DNA of 64,000 nucleotides from Caballeronia arvi (GTDB lineage: Bacteria > Pseudomonadota > Gammaproteobacteria > Burkholderiales > Burkholderiaceae): contig NZ_FCOM02000003.1 in the NCBI RefSeq assembly GCF_001544695.2, forward strand, positions 62,001 through 126,000, given 5' to 3'. Positions 43,942 through 52,829 of this stretch are shown piece after piece. Under the pieces are notes generated by a model. That model was not told the DNA's origin, ran no database searches, and saw nothing but the letters and a program-made list of their open reading frames with translations. Both the position numbers and the translations under genes were made by a program. Numbering within the stretch: position 1 is the first letter of the stretch; each line of letters opens with the position of its first letter.

Positions 43942-45027
43942 TCAAGGCGCCTTCGCCGGCATGAACGCGAACGCGGGCGCCGCGACGAAACTCCCCGCCG
44001 TCTCGCCCGAAAAAACCTGTCCCGAATCGATCGTGAGCTTCATCACCGGCGCGCCAGGATTCAGGATGAGCTTCTTCAACGACACCCAGAACGTATCGGG
44101 CCGCGTCGCCGAATCGAAGTAGTAAATCATGTTCTGCTGATCCGACACGGTGCGCCATATCGTCGATGAAAGATTCGGCTGCTCCGCCGTGCTGATGCCG
44201 AGCGGCACGCTCACCGAACGCATCAGGCTCATCACGCTCGCCACCGCCTGAAATGGATACGACTTTTGCGGCACGCCCGCCATATAGTTCGGATCGGCCT
44301 GCTTCGGAATGGCATCGAGCAAAAAGGACGCGCGCACGAAGCGGTCCGCCGCGCGGTTCGTGCCCGGCAAAAAGCCCGCGCCGCCGACGCTCTTCCAGTA
44401 CGTATCGATCGCGAGTTGCTCGTCGTAAATCGGCGAGTTCGTCATGATCTTGTACTTCTTGCCCTGATGAATGATGAGCTTGCCGTTGATGTATTCGAAG
44501 ATCGCGGAATCGCCGCGCGCATCGGAAAGGGAAAGATGTATCGTCAGCGGTTTGCCGTTCGGCAGCGGCGGCGCGATGATCTGAAACGGCTCGCGCGACA
44601 TCACATAGACGGCTTGCCCCACGGTCGCAAAGTTATCGAGCGCGTATTGCGCCCACAGGCTGATCGACATCGGATCGCGTTTGGGATCGGGCTTGCCGTA
44701 GTCGGTCTCCGCGAGATAGAGCGCGTTGGCGACGAGCCCCCGTTCGTTCATGCCATCGACCGTGCCGATCTCATAGCCCGATACCACCACGCTCCCATAC
44801 TTCGATTTCCACTTGATCGACTTCGGGCCCGCGTTGCCATCACGTTCGATGCCCCCGGGCATCACCCAGAGATTCGAGCGCATGTCTTCGGACCAGTCCA
44901 TCGTGCGGCCCGTGATCACGAGCCCCTTGTCGCCGACATACAGCGCGCGCGTACACGCGAGCGCGAGCGACGTCGAGAGCAATGCGAGCGCAACGATGCA
45001 CGCGAGCTTTTGAGTCAGACGAGTCAT
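43942..45027 (-). CDS. Exported choloylglycine hydrolase-family (Ntn) amidase
   Basis: A 361-residue linear amide C-N hydrolase. After the signal peptide (MTRLTQKLACIVALALLSTSLALA) the mature protein would begin with Cys25 (CTRALY), the N-terminal nucleophile of Ntn hydrolases. Other active-site elements include ITGRTMDWSED and the TNSPIYDEQ Asn region, both as in bile-salt hydrolase and penicillin V acylase relatives. It is secreted to the periplasm. In proteobacteria such enzymes may cleave N-acyl homoserine lactones or other amides; bile salts are unlikely here. It stands between the DUF3348 operon and the MoxR operon and is codirectional. Confidence 0.91.
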   Translation of the reverse strand: MTRLTQKLACIVALALLSTSLALACTRALYVGDKGLVITGRTMDWSEDMRSNLWVMPGGIERDGNAGPKSIKWKSKYGSVVVSGYEIGTVDGMNERGLVANALYLAETDYGKPDPKRDPMSISLWAQYALDNFATVGQAVYVMSREPFQIIAPPLPNGKPLTIHLSLSDARGDSAIFEYINGKLIIHQGKKYKIMTNSPIYDEQLAIDTYWKSVGGAGFLPGTNRAADRFVRASFLLDAIPKQADPNYMAGVPQKSYPFQAVASVMSLMRSVSVPLGISTAEQPNLSSTIWRTVSDQQNMIYYFDSATRPDTFWVSLKKLILNPGAPVMKLTIDSGQVFSGETAGSFVAAPAFAFMPAKAP

Positions 45028-45049
45028 GGCCGTATTTCCTCATCGATAG

Positions 45050-46363
45050 TCAATGACCTTCATTGAGCGGCGGCAGCGCCGGACCTCTCGCGTAGCGCGA
45101 ATGCTTCCATCGCATCCGCCGATGCAGCTTTACGCGCGCGCCGGACTCCGTCGCGTTTTCATAATGTGTTTCGACGGCCTTCGCCAGGTCTTTCAAATCG
45201 GGCTCCGAGAGCTGGTCGAGCAACGCAGGACGTCTGAAACGCGGGTTCACATCCATCCATCGATAAAGCGCCGGAATCACGCGCCGCATGACGCCCGAAT
45301 CCACGGCTTGTTTCAACGCGCGCCATGCGGCGAACTCGCCTTCCGCGCGCCTTCTGCGCTCCGCGATCCACCAGCGCGACAACCGTTCGAGCCACACGCG
45401 CATGCGCGGATAGAACCACACGCCCGTTATGATGCAAGCCAGCACGATACACGCGATCACGATATCGCGTGCGTTCAGGAAGATCACCGTATGGCGCGCA
45501 GCGCCTGCGAGCGCATCGGCGGGGATTTCCCATAGCGGCTTCTCGCGTGCCGCGCGCGCCGTGAAGCGTATCGCGGGCAGATGAATGCTTTCACGTCGAT
45601 GCGCCGCCGTGTTCCACCATTCGATATCGATCGGCGGCAGTTCGTATCGCCCGCGTTTGTTCACGACATAGGTCACGGTATCGGTGCGCTCGCCCGCCAC
45701 GAGGCCCGTGCGATCGTCGGCAATGTTGCGCGTCGCGGGCGGCTTCGGATAACGCCGCAAGCCTTCGACGTCGCCGAAAAGAACCGGCGCGATCAGCATC
45801 GACTCGGTCGCATCGGCGCGCTGCGTGACGATGCGCGTTACCGTGCCGCCGACCTCCAGCGTGCCGCCGCCATTCGGCTCGATGCGCTGCGTCGCCACGA
45901 CATTCGGCGCGGGAAAGAACGACGTCATGCCTTCCGCGCCCGGCGGCAGCGTCGCGGTGAATCGCAGCGGCGGCGTGTCGAGTTTCACAGGCGTATCCAT
46001 GCCGCCCGGATGCAGTGTGATGCTGAACGCGGGCACGTCGAACGCGCCCGATGCGCGCGGCACGATGCGATAAACACGGCTCACGCCGAACCATCGCACG
46101 CCATCGATCGTCTCATTGAGATTCAATGCGTTTTCGTCGGGCAGCGTGACGAATGCGTCGCGTATCTCGAAGAGCGGCCAGTCGGGTGCGGCGGTGAACC
46201 ACGTCGTCGTCAGTGCATCGACGACGAGCTTGACCGCGCTGCCCGCGACGACCGGACCCGATGGTTCGAGATGCGCGCGCAGCATCGTGCGCGGCGTGTC
46301 GTCGGCGCAGGCGATCGAGCATGCGAGCCACAGAAGGAGCATCGCGAAGCAGCGGCGCATCAT
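45050..46363 (-). CDS. BatD-like membrane protein of the MoxR/VWA operon
   Basis: A 437-residue protein with a signal peptide (MMRRCFAMLLLWLACSIACA), a large extracytoplasmic beta-rich region and one membrane segment near 296-315 (DIVIACIVLACIITGVWFY), then a basic cytoplasmic tail. The pattern matches BatD-type proteins of MoxR/Bat operons, whose domain often contains VVEGSTVTLTVEA-like oxygen tolerance repeats (here SGPVVAGSAVKLVVDALTTT). The start at ATG 46363 overlaps the preceding gene stop by four bases. It is the last gene of the operon. Its role is probably assembly or support of the VWA complex. Confidence 0.82.
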   Translation of the reverse strand: MMRRCFAMLLLWLACSIACADDTPRTMLRAHLEPSGPVVAGSAVKLVVDALTTTWFTAAPDWPLFEIRDAFVTLPDENALNLNETIDGVRWFGVSRVYRIVPRASGAFDVPAFSITLHPGGMDTPVKLDTPPLRFTATLPPGAEGMTSFFPAPNVVATQRIEPNGGGTLEVGGTVTRIVTQRADATESMLIAPVLFGDVEGLRRYPKPPATRNIADDRTGLVAGERTDTVTYVVNKRGRYELPPIDIEWWNTAAHRRESIHLPAIRFTARAAREKPLWEIPADALAGAARHTVIFLNARDIVIACIVLACIITGVWFYPRMRVWLERLSRWWIAERRRRAEGEFAAWRALKQAVDSGVMRRVIPALYRWMDVNPRFRRPALLDQLSEPDLKDLAKAVETHYENATESGARVKLHRRMRWKHSRYARGPALPPLNEGH

Positions 46364-47940
46364 GGCCCGCCTCCTGCTTCCTGCGCGAAACGCTGATGCA
46401 AAAACGCAGCCGGCGACGTGTTCAGATTGCGCATCCACGCCTCTTCCGATGGACGCTGCCCCTGCACGAGCACTTGCTTGCCCTCCTTGCTCTTCTTCTT
46501 TTGAACGTCGATCTGATCGGGCTTCAGCGTGGTCGATTCATCGCCTTCGTCCTTCTGATCCTTGATGAGTTTCTGCACCAGTTCACGGTTCGCGCGCGCA
46601 TCGGCGAAATCGGCGCGACGGGCGAGCGCGTTGTCGTACGCCTTCAGCGCGCCTTCATAGTCCTTCAGATGCGCGAGCGTGTTGCCGATATAAAAGTACG
46701 CCTCCGCCGAATCCATGCGCGAGAAAGTATCGAGCGCGTCCGCATAGTCGCCCGCGAGATATTGCGCGCGGCCTTTCCACATCGGATCATCAAAGCGCTG
46801 CGCGGCGCCTTTGTAATCGCCGTGCTCGAAGCGCCATCGGCCTTGCTGATCGTGTGTGGCGAACAGATCGAGCCATTCGAACGATGCAGCGCGCGCATGA
46901 TTCGGTACGCATAGCGTTGCGAATGTCATCAAAACGACGGGCAACCATTTCACCGTCCATCCACGCCTGAAACAAACCAGCACGATGACGAGAATTGGCA
47001 CGATCAGCCAGTAACCCGTTTCCTTCCAGCGCGGCACGATCTTCTCTTCCTGCGCCGCTTCCAGATAGACCTGCGCGCGACGCTGAATCCATTCGACATC
47101 CTCATCATCGGCACGCATGCTCGCGAGCGGTATTGACGCCGCCTGCGTGATCTTGCGGATCGCCGCCGCATCGAACACGCCGGTGACCGGACGGCCTGCC
47201 TCATCCGTCGCCAGTTCGCCGTTCGGCTTGCGTATCGCGCCGCCGTTCTCCGTGCCCACCGCGAGCCATAGCAACTGATGTTTCGATGCCTTCGCGATGC
47301 GCACGAACTCGTCGGTGCGGCTTTCGTCGAAGCCATCGCTCATGAAGACGATCGTGCCCGCCGCTTCATCCTTTTGCAGCATGCGCTCGGCAATGGCGAG
47401 ACCCGCCGCCGCGTTCCTGCCGTCGCGCGGCATGAGCTCGGGCGCGAGCGCGGGCACATAGAGTTCGAGCATGGCCGGGTCTTCCGTCGGCGGCACGACG
47501 AGATGCGCGCTCGATGCGAACACGACGAGCCCCGTGCGCGCGCCCTTTCTCGCCGCCGCGAGATCGAGCACTTTCTGCTTCGCGCGTTCGATGCGCGTCG
47601 GCGCGATATCGCTGGCATCCATCGAACGCGCGAGCTCGAGCACGACGACGAGCGGCGCCTTGTCCTGATCGAACGGCGGACGTTCCTGCTGCCATGTCGG
47701 CCCCGCGACGGCAATTGCACCGAGCGCGATTAGCGCGGACAGCGTATGCACCGGCTGCACACAACGCCGCGTCTTCTCACCGACGATCAGATAATCCAGC
47801 AACTGCGGCGCGATGAGATTGCGCCAGCGCGCGCGCACGTCGTTGCGCCGCAGCCACACGAAAGGCAGCACCGCGGCGGGAATCAGCAACAGCAGCCATA
47901 TCGGCCGCAGAAAATGAAACGCGGTGAGATCGATGGCCAT
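46360..47940 (-). CDS. VWA domain protein with C-terminal TPR (BatB/BatC-like fusion)
   Basis: A 526-residue membrane protein. After two N-terminal membrane segments (about 12-30 and 64-80) comes a von Willebrand A domain (about 94-290), then a third membrane segment near 310-325 and a TPR region (about 385-460, AQYLAGDYADALDTF and YIGNTLAHLKDYEGALKAYDNAL). The VWA metal site is degenerate: the expected DxSxS reads ELARS (Glu102, Ala104, Ser106). It resembles a fusion of BatB and BatC. The end is Gln/Pro-rich and acidic. The start at ATG 47940 is one base after the upstream VWA gene stop. Confidence 0.88.
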   Translation of the reverse strand: MAIDLTAFHFLRPIWLLLLIPAAVLPFVWLRRNDVRARWRNLIAPQLLDYLIVGEKTRRCVQPVHTLSALIALGAIAVAGPTWQQERPPFDQDKAPLVVVLELARSMDASDIAPTRIERAKQKVLDLAAARKGARTGLVVFASSAHLVVPPTEDPAMLELYVPALAPELMPRDGRNAAAGLAIAERMLQKDEAAGTIVFMSDGFDESRTDEFVRIAKASKHQLLWLAVGTENGGAIRKPNGELATDEAGRPVTGVFDAAAIRKITQAASIPLASMRADDEDVEWIQRRAQVYLEAAQEEKIVPRWKETGYWLIVPILVIVLVCFRRGWTVKWLPVVLMTFATLCVPNHARAASFEWLDLFATHDQQGRWRFEHGDYKGAAQRFDDPMWKGRAQYLAGDYADALDTFSRMDSAEAYFYIGNTLAHLKDYEGALKAYDNALARRADFADARANRELVQKLIKDQKDEGDESTTLKPDQIDVQKKKSKEGKQVLVQGQRPSEEAWMRNLNTSPAAFLHQRFAQEAGGGP

Positions 47941-47941
47941 G

Positions 47942-48961
47942 TCAGGCCTCTGCCTCGTCCATCGGCACGACGCGGCGCGGCGCGCGCAGCAACGCGACGA
48001 GATACGCGAGCACGTGATACAGCGTGAGTATCGATACGGCCAGCGCAAGCGGCACCCAGTAGAACTCGCGCTGCGGTCGATAGATCGCACGCCTGATCTT
48101 TTCCGGCGTCAACTTGTCGATCGCCGAATAGACGGCGGCAAGGTCCTGCTCGCGGCCGAGCGCATGAAAAGCGCTGCCGCCCGTCGTCTTCGCGATGCGC
48201 GCGAGCGCGTCGAGATCGACCTTGTCTTCGCCTTGCGTGCCCGGATCGCCGATGCCGATGGTATGCACGACGATGCCATGCCGCTTCGCGATGCGCGCCG
48301 CCTGCTCGGGCGGGATCGCGCTCGCGGTGTCGTTACCGTCGGTGAGCAGCACGAGCACTTTCTCCTGCGCGGGTGTGTTCTCCATCAGCTTGACGGCGAG
48401 ACCGATCGCATCGCCGATCGCCGTGCGCGGCCCCGCCATGCCGATGCGCATTGCGTCGAGCAGCATCAGCACGCTGTCGTGATCGAGCGTGAGCGGCGCT
48501 TGCGGATACGCGGCATCGCCGAACACGACGAGCCCGATGCGATCGCCCTTGCGCTTCGCGATGAAGTCCGCGACCACGCGCTTCACCGCGCTCAGGCGGT
48601 CCATGCGTTCGTTCGTGACGGTGTCGATGAAATCGCGCTCGCTCATCGACTGCGACAGGTCGATAGCCAGCAGCAGATCGCGTGCGGCCATGTCGCGCGT
48701 GACAGGCGCTTCGACGAATACGGGCCGTGCGGCCGCAATCAGCAGCAGTATCCAGAGCAAGGGCATCAGCACGCGTTGCAGCCAGTTGCTGCGCAGGCGC
48801 ACGCCGCCGGGCGCGGGTTTCTCTCCTGCGGCTTCGGCCATTTCGCGGAAGAACGGCATGCGCACCGCGGACGCCGTCGTGCGATACGCGGGCGCGAGCC
48901 ACCACACGAGCGCGGGCAGCGGCAAGAGCAGGAACATCCACGGAAACTCAAACTTCCACAT
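47942..48961 (-). CDS. VWA domain membrane protein (BatA-like)
   Basis: A 339-residue protein with two N-terminal membrane segments (about 8-24 and 62-81), a von Willebrand A domain and a C-terminal membrane segment. The metal-ion-dependent adhesion site is intact: AIDLSQSM (Asp101, Ser103, Ser105), followed by the conserved TDGNDT. Its start lies 14 bases inside the upstream DUF4381 gene. BatA-type proteins probably form a surface or membrane complex that MoxR acts on. It is followed by the degenerate VWA-TPR protein. Confidence 0.91.
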   Translation of the reverse strand: MWKFEFPWMFLLLPLPALVWWLAPAYRTTASAVRMPFFREMAEAAGEKPAPGGVRLRSNWLQRVLMPLLWILLLIAAARPVFVEAPVTRDMAARDLLLAIDLSQSMSERDFIDTVTNERMDRLSAVKRVVADFIAKRKGDRIGLVVFGDAAYPQAPLTLDHDSVLMLLDAMRIGMAGPRTAIGDAIGLAVKLMENTPAQEKVLVLLTDGNDTASAIPPEQAARIAKRHGIVVHTIGIGDPGTQGEDKVDLDALARIAKTTGGSAFHALGREQDLAAVYSAIDKLTPEKIRRAIYRPQREFYWVPLALAVSILTLYHVLAYLVALLRAPRRVVPMDEAEA

Positions 48962-49436
48962 GATGATGGCCGATCCAGTCGCGCGCCGCTTGCACGAGAC
49001 GCTGCGCCTGCTGCGGTGTGACGCCGGCAAGCCGATCGTGCGGCGCATAGCTTGCCGAATACATCAGCGCGCCGCTTTCGTCGTCGAACGCGCCGTGCGT
49101 CTTCTTCAGATACGCGAGCCACGAAGCGCCGCTCAACGATGCCACTTCAGAACGCGGCGCGGCTGCCAGTGCGGTGCGTTTGATGAGCGGCGCGATTTCC
49201 GCAAGCGCCATCGCGCGCGTGGCTTCATCGCGCAATTTCATTTCGATGCATGCGAGCTCGGCCAACGCCTCCCGCCGATAACGTGACTTCTCATGACGCT
49301 TCCACGCAAACCACATCACAGCGAGCGCAATCACGACGATCAACAACGCAACGATCAACCAGCCGATGGTCTGCGGCGCATACGAAACGGGCGCGGGCAA
49401 CGGCAATTCACGCAGCGATTGCAGCGCGCCGTTCAT
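48948..49436 (-). CDS. DUF4381 domain-containing membrane protein
   Basis: A 162-residue protein with one hydrophobic segment (about 24-46, GWLIVALLIVVIALAVMWFAW) after an N-terminus that begins with LRELPLPAPVSYAPQTIGW, the DUF4381 opening. The cytoplasmic part contains REALAELACIEMKL and a WLAYLKKTHGAFDDE segment. DUF4381 is a regular member of proteobacterial MoxR/DUF58/VWA operons. Its ATG overlaps the DUF58 stop by four bases and its 3' end overlaps the BatA-like start. Confidence 0.9.
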   Translation of the reverse strand: MNGALQSLRELPLPAPVSYAPQTIGWLIVALLIVVIALAVMWFAWKRHEKSRYRREALAELACIEMKLRDEATRAMALAEIAPLIKRTALAAAPRSEVASLSGASWLAYLKKTHGAFDDESGALMYSASYAPHDRLAGVTPQQAQRLVQAARDWIGHHHVEV

Positions 49437-50395
49437 ATGCCGCCTCCCAACGCATGACGCGGCCGCGCGCCGATCAGCTTGCGCACCTGATCCACGACAG
49501 GCTCGGCCGTCGATAGAGCCATCAACGGCACGCCGCTCGCGCGCAGCAGTTCCGCGATCTCGGCGGCACGGCCCTTGAAGAGGCTCGCGAGCGGCGCACG
49601 CACGCGCTCGTTATCGATGCGCAATTCCACCTGCAAGCGCCCTTCGCTCACGACGAGCGCGCGATGCTCGGGCATGCGCTGCCACATCGGATCGAAGACG
49701 AGCGCGGCGATCACGTCGTTATGCGCCGCGAGTTGCCGAAGAAGCTGGCGCGTACGTTCATCGGCACCCGCGAAATCGCTCATGATGCACACGAGGAAAT
49801 CATGTCCCGCGATCTGCAACACGCCTTCCAGCGCAGCGTTCAGTTGTCCGTAGTTCGTGCGCGCGGGACTGTCGGCGGCAAGCGCGCGATTCATTCTGCC
49901 GATCGCGCCGAACAAGGATTCGATGCGCGTTCTGCTGCGCAAGGGCCGCACGCGCACGATGTCATCGTCTCCGAACACCACGCCGCCGACGCGATCGCCT
50001 GCCGCGAAGCCCATCCATATCGCAAGCGCGGCCGCTTCAGCCGCGACGACCGACTTGAATGCGCGGCTCGATCCGAAGAACATGCTCATGCGTTGATCGA
50101 CCACCACGAGCAACGGGCGATCGCGTTCCTCGGTGTACACGCGCACATGCGGCTTGCCGGTGCGCAGGCTCACGCGCCAGTCGAGATGACGGATATCGTC
50201 GCCTGGCAGATAGCCGCGCAATTCCTCGAAGTTCAGTCCGCGCCCGCGCATGCGTGACGCGTGCCGGCCCGACAGAATGCTCGACACCGGTGCGGGGGCG
50301 AGAAAGCTCAGACCGCGCGCGCGGAATTCGAGCCGCGCTAGATGCGCGGCATCGACATAGACGCTTCCGATCGGGTCCTCCGCGTTCGTCGCCAT
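49433..50395 (-). CDS. DUF58 domain-containing protein
   Basis: A 320-residue DUF58 protein. The hallmark LNFEELRGYLPGDDIRHLDWRVSLRTGKPHVRVY is present (about 54-87), and a VWA-like fold follows with VVVDQRMSM as the degenerate metal motif. It is likely cytoplasmic and a MoxR partner. A ribosome binding site (CAGAGGAACG) precedes ATG 50395. It is the second gene of the minus-strand operon and its stop overlaps the DUF4381 start. Confidence 0.93.
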   Translation of the reverse strand: MATNAEDPIGSVYVDAAHLARLEFRARGLSFLAPAPVSSILSGRHASRMRGRGLNFEELRGYLPGDDIRHLDWRVSLRTGKPHVRVYTEERDRPLLVVVDQRMSMFFGSSRAFKSVVAAEAAALAIWMGFAAGDRVGGVVFGDDDIVRVRPLRSRTRIESLFGAIGRMNRALAADSPARTNYGQLNAALEGVLQIAGHDFLVCIMSDFAGADERTRQLLRQLAAHNDVIAALVFDPMWQRMPEHRALVVSEGRLQVELRIDNERVRAPLASLFKGRAAEIAELLRASGVPLMALSTAEPVVDQVRKLIGARPRHALGGGI

Positions 50396-50413
50396 CGAAA
50401 CGTTCCTCTGGGT

Positions 50414-51373
50414 CTACGCAGGCACGGCCACCTTCTCGACCAGCCGGTCGATCACTTCGTCCGCGCCGATGTTGTCCGCGTTCGCCTCATACGACAGCAG
50501 CAGACGATGACGCAGCACGGGATGAATCACCGCGCGCACGTCATCGGGCGTAACGAATTCGCGCTCGTCGAGCCACGCATGCACGCGGCTCGCGCGATCC
50601 AGCCCGATCGCGCCGCGCGGACTCGCACCCACTTCGATCCATTTGCCGAGATCGGCATCGATGCCGGCACCATGCCGCGTGGCATCGACGATCGACACGA
50701 TGTATTCGTCGATGGCGGGCGCCACGCTCACGCGACGCGCCGCCTCGCGCGCGGCAAAGATATCTTCCTGCGAGAGCGTGTCGAAGTGCGCCTTCTCGCC
50801 TTCGTTCTCACGCCGCAACAGACGCAACATCTCGCACTCGCTTTGCGGCGACGGATACGTGATCAGCACCTTCAGCAGAAAGCGGTCCATTTGCGCCTCG
50901 GGCAACGGATACGTGCCTTCCTGCTCGATGGGGTTCTGCGTCGCCATCACGAGAAAGAGATCGGGCATCGCATGGGTCTTGCCGGCGACCGAGATCTGCC
51001 GCTCTTCCATCGCTTCGAGCAATGCGGATTGCACCTTCGCGGGCGCGCGATTGATTTCGTCGGCAAGAATCAGATTGCCGAAGATCGGTCCGGGCTGGAA
51101 CGCGAGCGTGCGCTCCGTGCCCGATTGCAACAGCGTTTCGCCGCCGGTGATGTCCGAAGGCAGGAGATCGGGCGTGAACTGGATGCGCTTCATCGTGGCG
51201 GCGAGGCGCGCGGCGATCGCCTTCACGGTGCGCGTTTTGGCGAGTCCCGGCAGGCTTTCGAGCAGCACGTGACCATCGGCGAGCAGCGCGATCAGGATTT
51301 GCCGCACCACGGCTTCCTGTCCCACGACCGCTTGCCCGATGCTCGCTTCGAAACGCCGGATGGTATCGCGCAT
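50414..51373 (-). CDS. MoxR-family AAA+ ATPase
   Basis: A 319-residue MoxR ATPase. The Walker A region ESLPGLAKTRT has the usual MoxR GLAKT ending, Walker B is LILADEINRAPAKVQSALLEAMEE, and sensor 1 is MATQNPIEQEGTYPLPEAQMDRF. MoxR proteins act as chaperones that activate metal- or VWA-containing complexes. It is the first gene of the six-gene MoxR/DUF58/DUF4381/VWA/VWA-TPR/BatD-like minus-strand operon, similar in order to Bat aerotolerance operons. It is divergent from the FGE gene. Confidence 0.94.
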   Translation of the reverse strand: MRDTIRRFEASIGQAVVGQEAVVRQILIALLADGHVLLESLPGLAKTRTVKAIAARLAATMKRIQFTPDLLPSDITGGETLLQSGTERTLAFQPGPIFGNLILADEINRAPAKVQSALLEAMEERQISVAGKTHAMPDLFLVMATQNPIEQEGTYPLPEAQMDRFLLKVLITYPSPQSECEMLRLLRRENEGEKAHFDTLSQEDIFAAREAARRVSVAPAIDEYIVSIVDATRHGAGIDADLGKWIEVGASPRGAIGLDRASRVHAWLDEREFVTPDDVRAVIHPVLRHRLLLSYEANADNIGADEVIDRLVEKVAVPA

Positions 51374-51549
51374 GACTGGCTCGTTCCCGATGGGTTGCTC
51401 TTGCCCGCGTGAGCGACAAGTTACTGGACCCGCGCGCTTTCGTCAAAGCATCGCATTGCTTTGTTTTTTGAAACCGAATGCGCATTTCGAAGCGATTTCC
51501 GCTCGAATCGACCCTCTCGCACCCTCGCGCCGCGGCCGCAAAAAAAACG

Positions 51550-51576
51550 TTGAATTCGCTTAATCGTTCGTATATT
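51550..51576 (+). promoter_or_regulatory. Candidate promoter upstream of the FGE gene
   Basis: TTGAAT (51550-51555) and TATATT (51571-51576) lie 15 bases apart in the AT-richest part of the 256-base divergent region between moxR and the FGE gene. The spacing is short for sigma-70, so this is a tentative call. Confidence 0.3.
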
Positions 51577-51629
51577 GGTGAGACCGATTGGAGTCCATGC
51601 GATAACCAGGACGCAAGCGGAGCCACGCA

Positions 51630-52829
51630 ATGGCGGACACATCGGCGAAACAAAAGCAGGACACGGACGCGCGCAGCTCGAGAATGCGCCGCGTCGCGCT
51701 GTGGGCCGTGCTGCTGCTTCTGTGCCCCGCGCTCGTCGGCTATGCGGTCAGCTGGGCGATGACGGAGCATGCGAAACCTCAGGTCCGCATCGTGCTCGGC
51801 GATGGCGTGCACGGCCCGAAGGACATGGCGTGGGTGCCCGGCGGCGATTTCCTGATGGGCAGCGACAGCAAGCTCGCACAAGCGAACGAGCGTCCCGCGC
51901 ACAGGGTCCGCATCCACGGCTTCTGGATGGACGAGCATCACGTGACGAACGCACAGTTCCGCGCCTTCGTCGCGGCGACAGGCTACGTCACCACCGCCGA
52001 AAAGAAGCCCGACTGGGAAACCCTCGAGGTGCAGTTGCCGCCCGGCACGCCGCGCCCGCCCGAACGCGCGCTCGTGGCCGGCGCGATGGTCTTCGTCGGC
52101 ACGAAGGAGCAAGTGCCGCTGCAGGACTTCTCGCGCTGGTGGCGCTTCGTGCCCGGCGCGGACTGGCGTCATCCGACGGGACCGGCGAGCAATATCGACG
52201 GCAAGGACGATCATCCTGTCGTGCAGGTCTCGTATGAGGATGCCGAGGCCTACGCGAAATGGGCGGGCAAGCGTCTGCCGACCGAAGCCGAATGGGAGTT
52301 CGCCGCGCGCGGCGGGCTCGATCAGGCCACCTATGCGTGGGGCAATCAGTTCACGCCCGATGGCAGGCAGATGGCCAACGTCTGGCAGGGACAGCAGCCG
52401 CAGCCGTTTCCCGTCGTCAATGCGAAGGCGGGCGGCGCGGCGGGTACGAGTCCTGTTGGCAGCTTTCCCGCGAACGGCTACGGCCTGGCCGACATGACCG
52501 GCAACGCGTGGCAATGGACCGCCGACTGGTATCGCGCGGACCAGTTTCGGCGCGAGGCGTCGGCGGGCGGCGTCGTCGATGAGCCGAAGGGGCCGTCCGA
52601 ATCATGGGATCCTGCCGATCCCGGCGTGCCTGTGGCGGCGCCCAAGCGCGTCACGCGCGGCGGCTCGTTCCTGTGCAACGAAGCGTATTGCCTCAGCTAT
52701 CGCCCGAGCGCGCGGCGCGGCACCGATCCGTTCAACAGCATGTCGCACCTGGGCTTCCGGCTCGTGATGGACAAGGATTCGTGGGATCGGACGCATGGAC
52801 AAACATCGATCGATACGGCAGCGCGCTGA
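51630..52829 (+). CDS. Membrane-anchored formylglycine-generating enzyme
   Basis: A 399-residue SUMF1/FGE-family protein. One membrane anchor (about 20-43) follows a basic N-terminus, placing the catalytic domain outside the cytoplasm. The FGE domain starts around residue 63 (MAWVPGGDFLMGSD), continues with RLPTEAEWEFAARGG, and ends with GGSFLCNEAYCLSYRPSARRG. Cys349 and Cys354 match the copper-binding active-site pair of true FGEs. It would oxidise the sulfatase active-site Cys to formylglycine. The target is probably the arylsulfatase two genes downstream. A ribosome binding site (GCGGAGCC) precedes the ATG. Confidence 0.9.
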   Translation: MADTSAKQKQDTDARSSRMRRVALWAVLLLLCPALVGYAVSWAMTEHAKPQVRIVLGDGVHGPKDMAWVPGGDFLMGSDSKLAQANERPAHRVRIHGFWMDEHHVTNAQFRAFVAATGYVTTAEKKPDWETLEVQLPPGTPRPPERALVAGAMVFVGTKEQVPLQDFSRWWRFVPGADWRHPTGPASNIDGKDDHPVVQVSYEDAEAYAKWAGKRLPTEAEWEFAARGGLDQATYAWGNQFTPDGRQMANVWQGQQPQPFPVVNAKAGGAAGTSPVGSFPANGYGLADMTGNAWQWTADWYRADQFRREASAGGVVDEPKGPSESWDPADPGVPVAAPKRVTRGGSFLCNEAYCLSYRPSARRGTDPFNSMSHLGFRLVMDKDSWDRTHGQTSIDTAAR

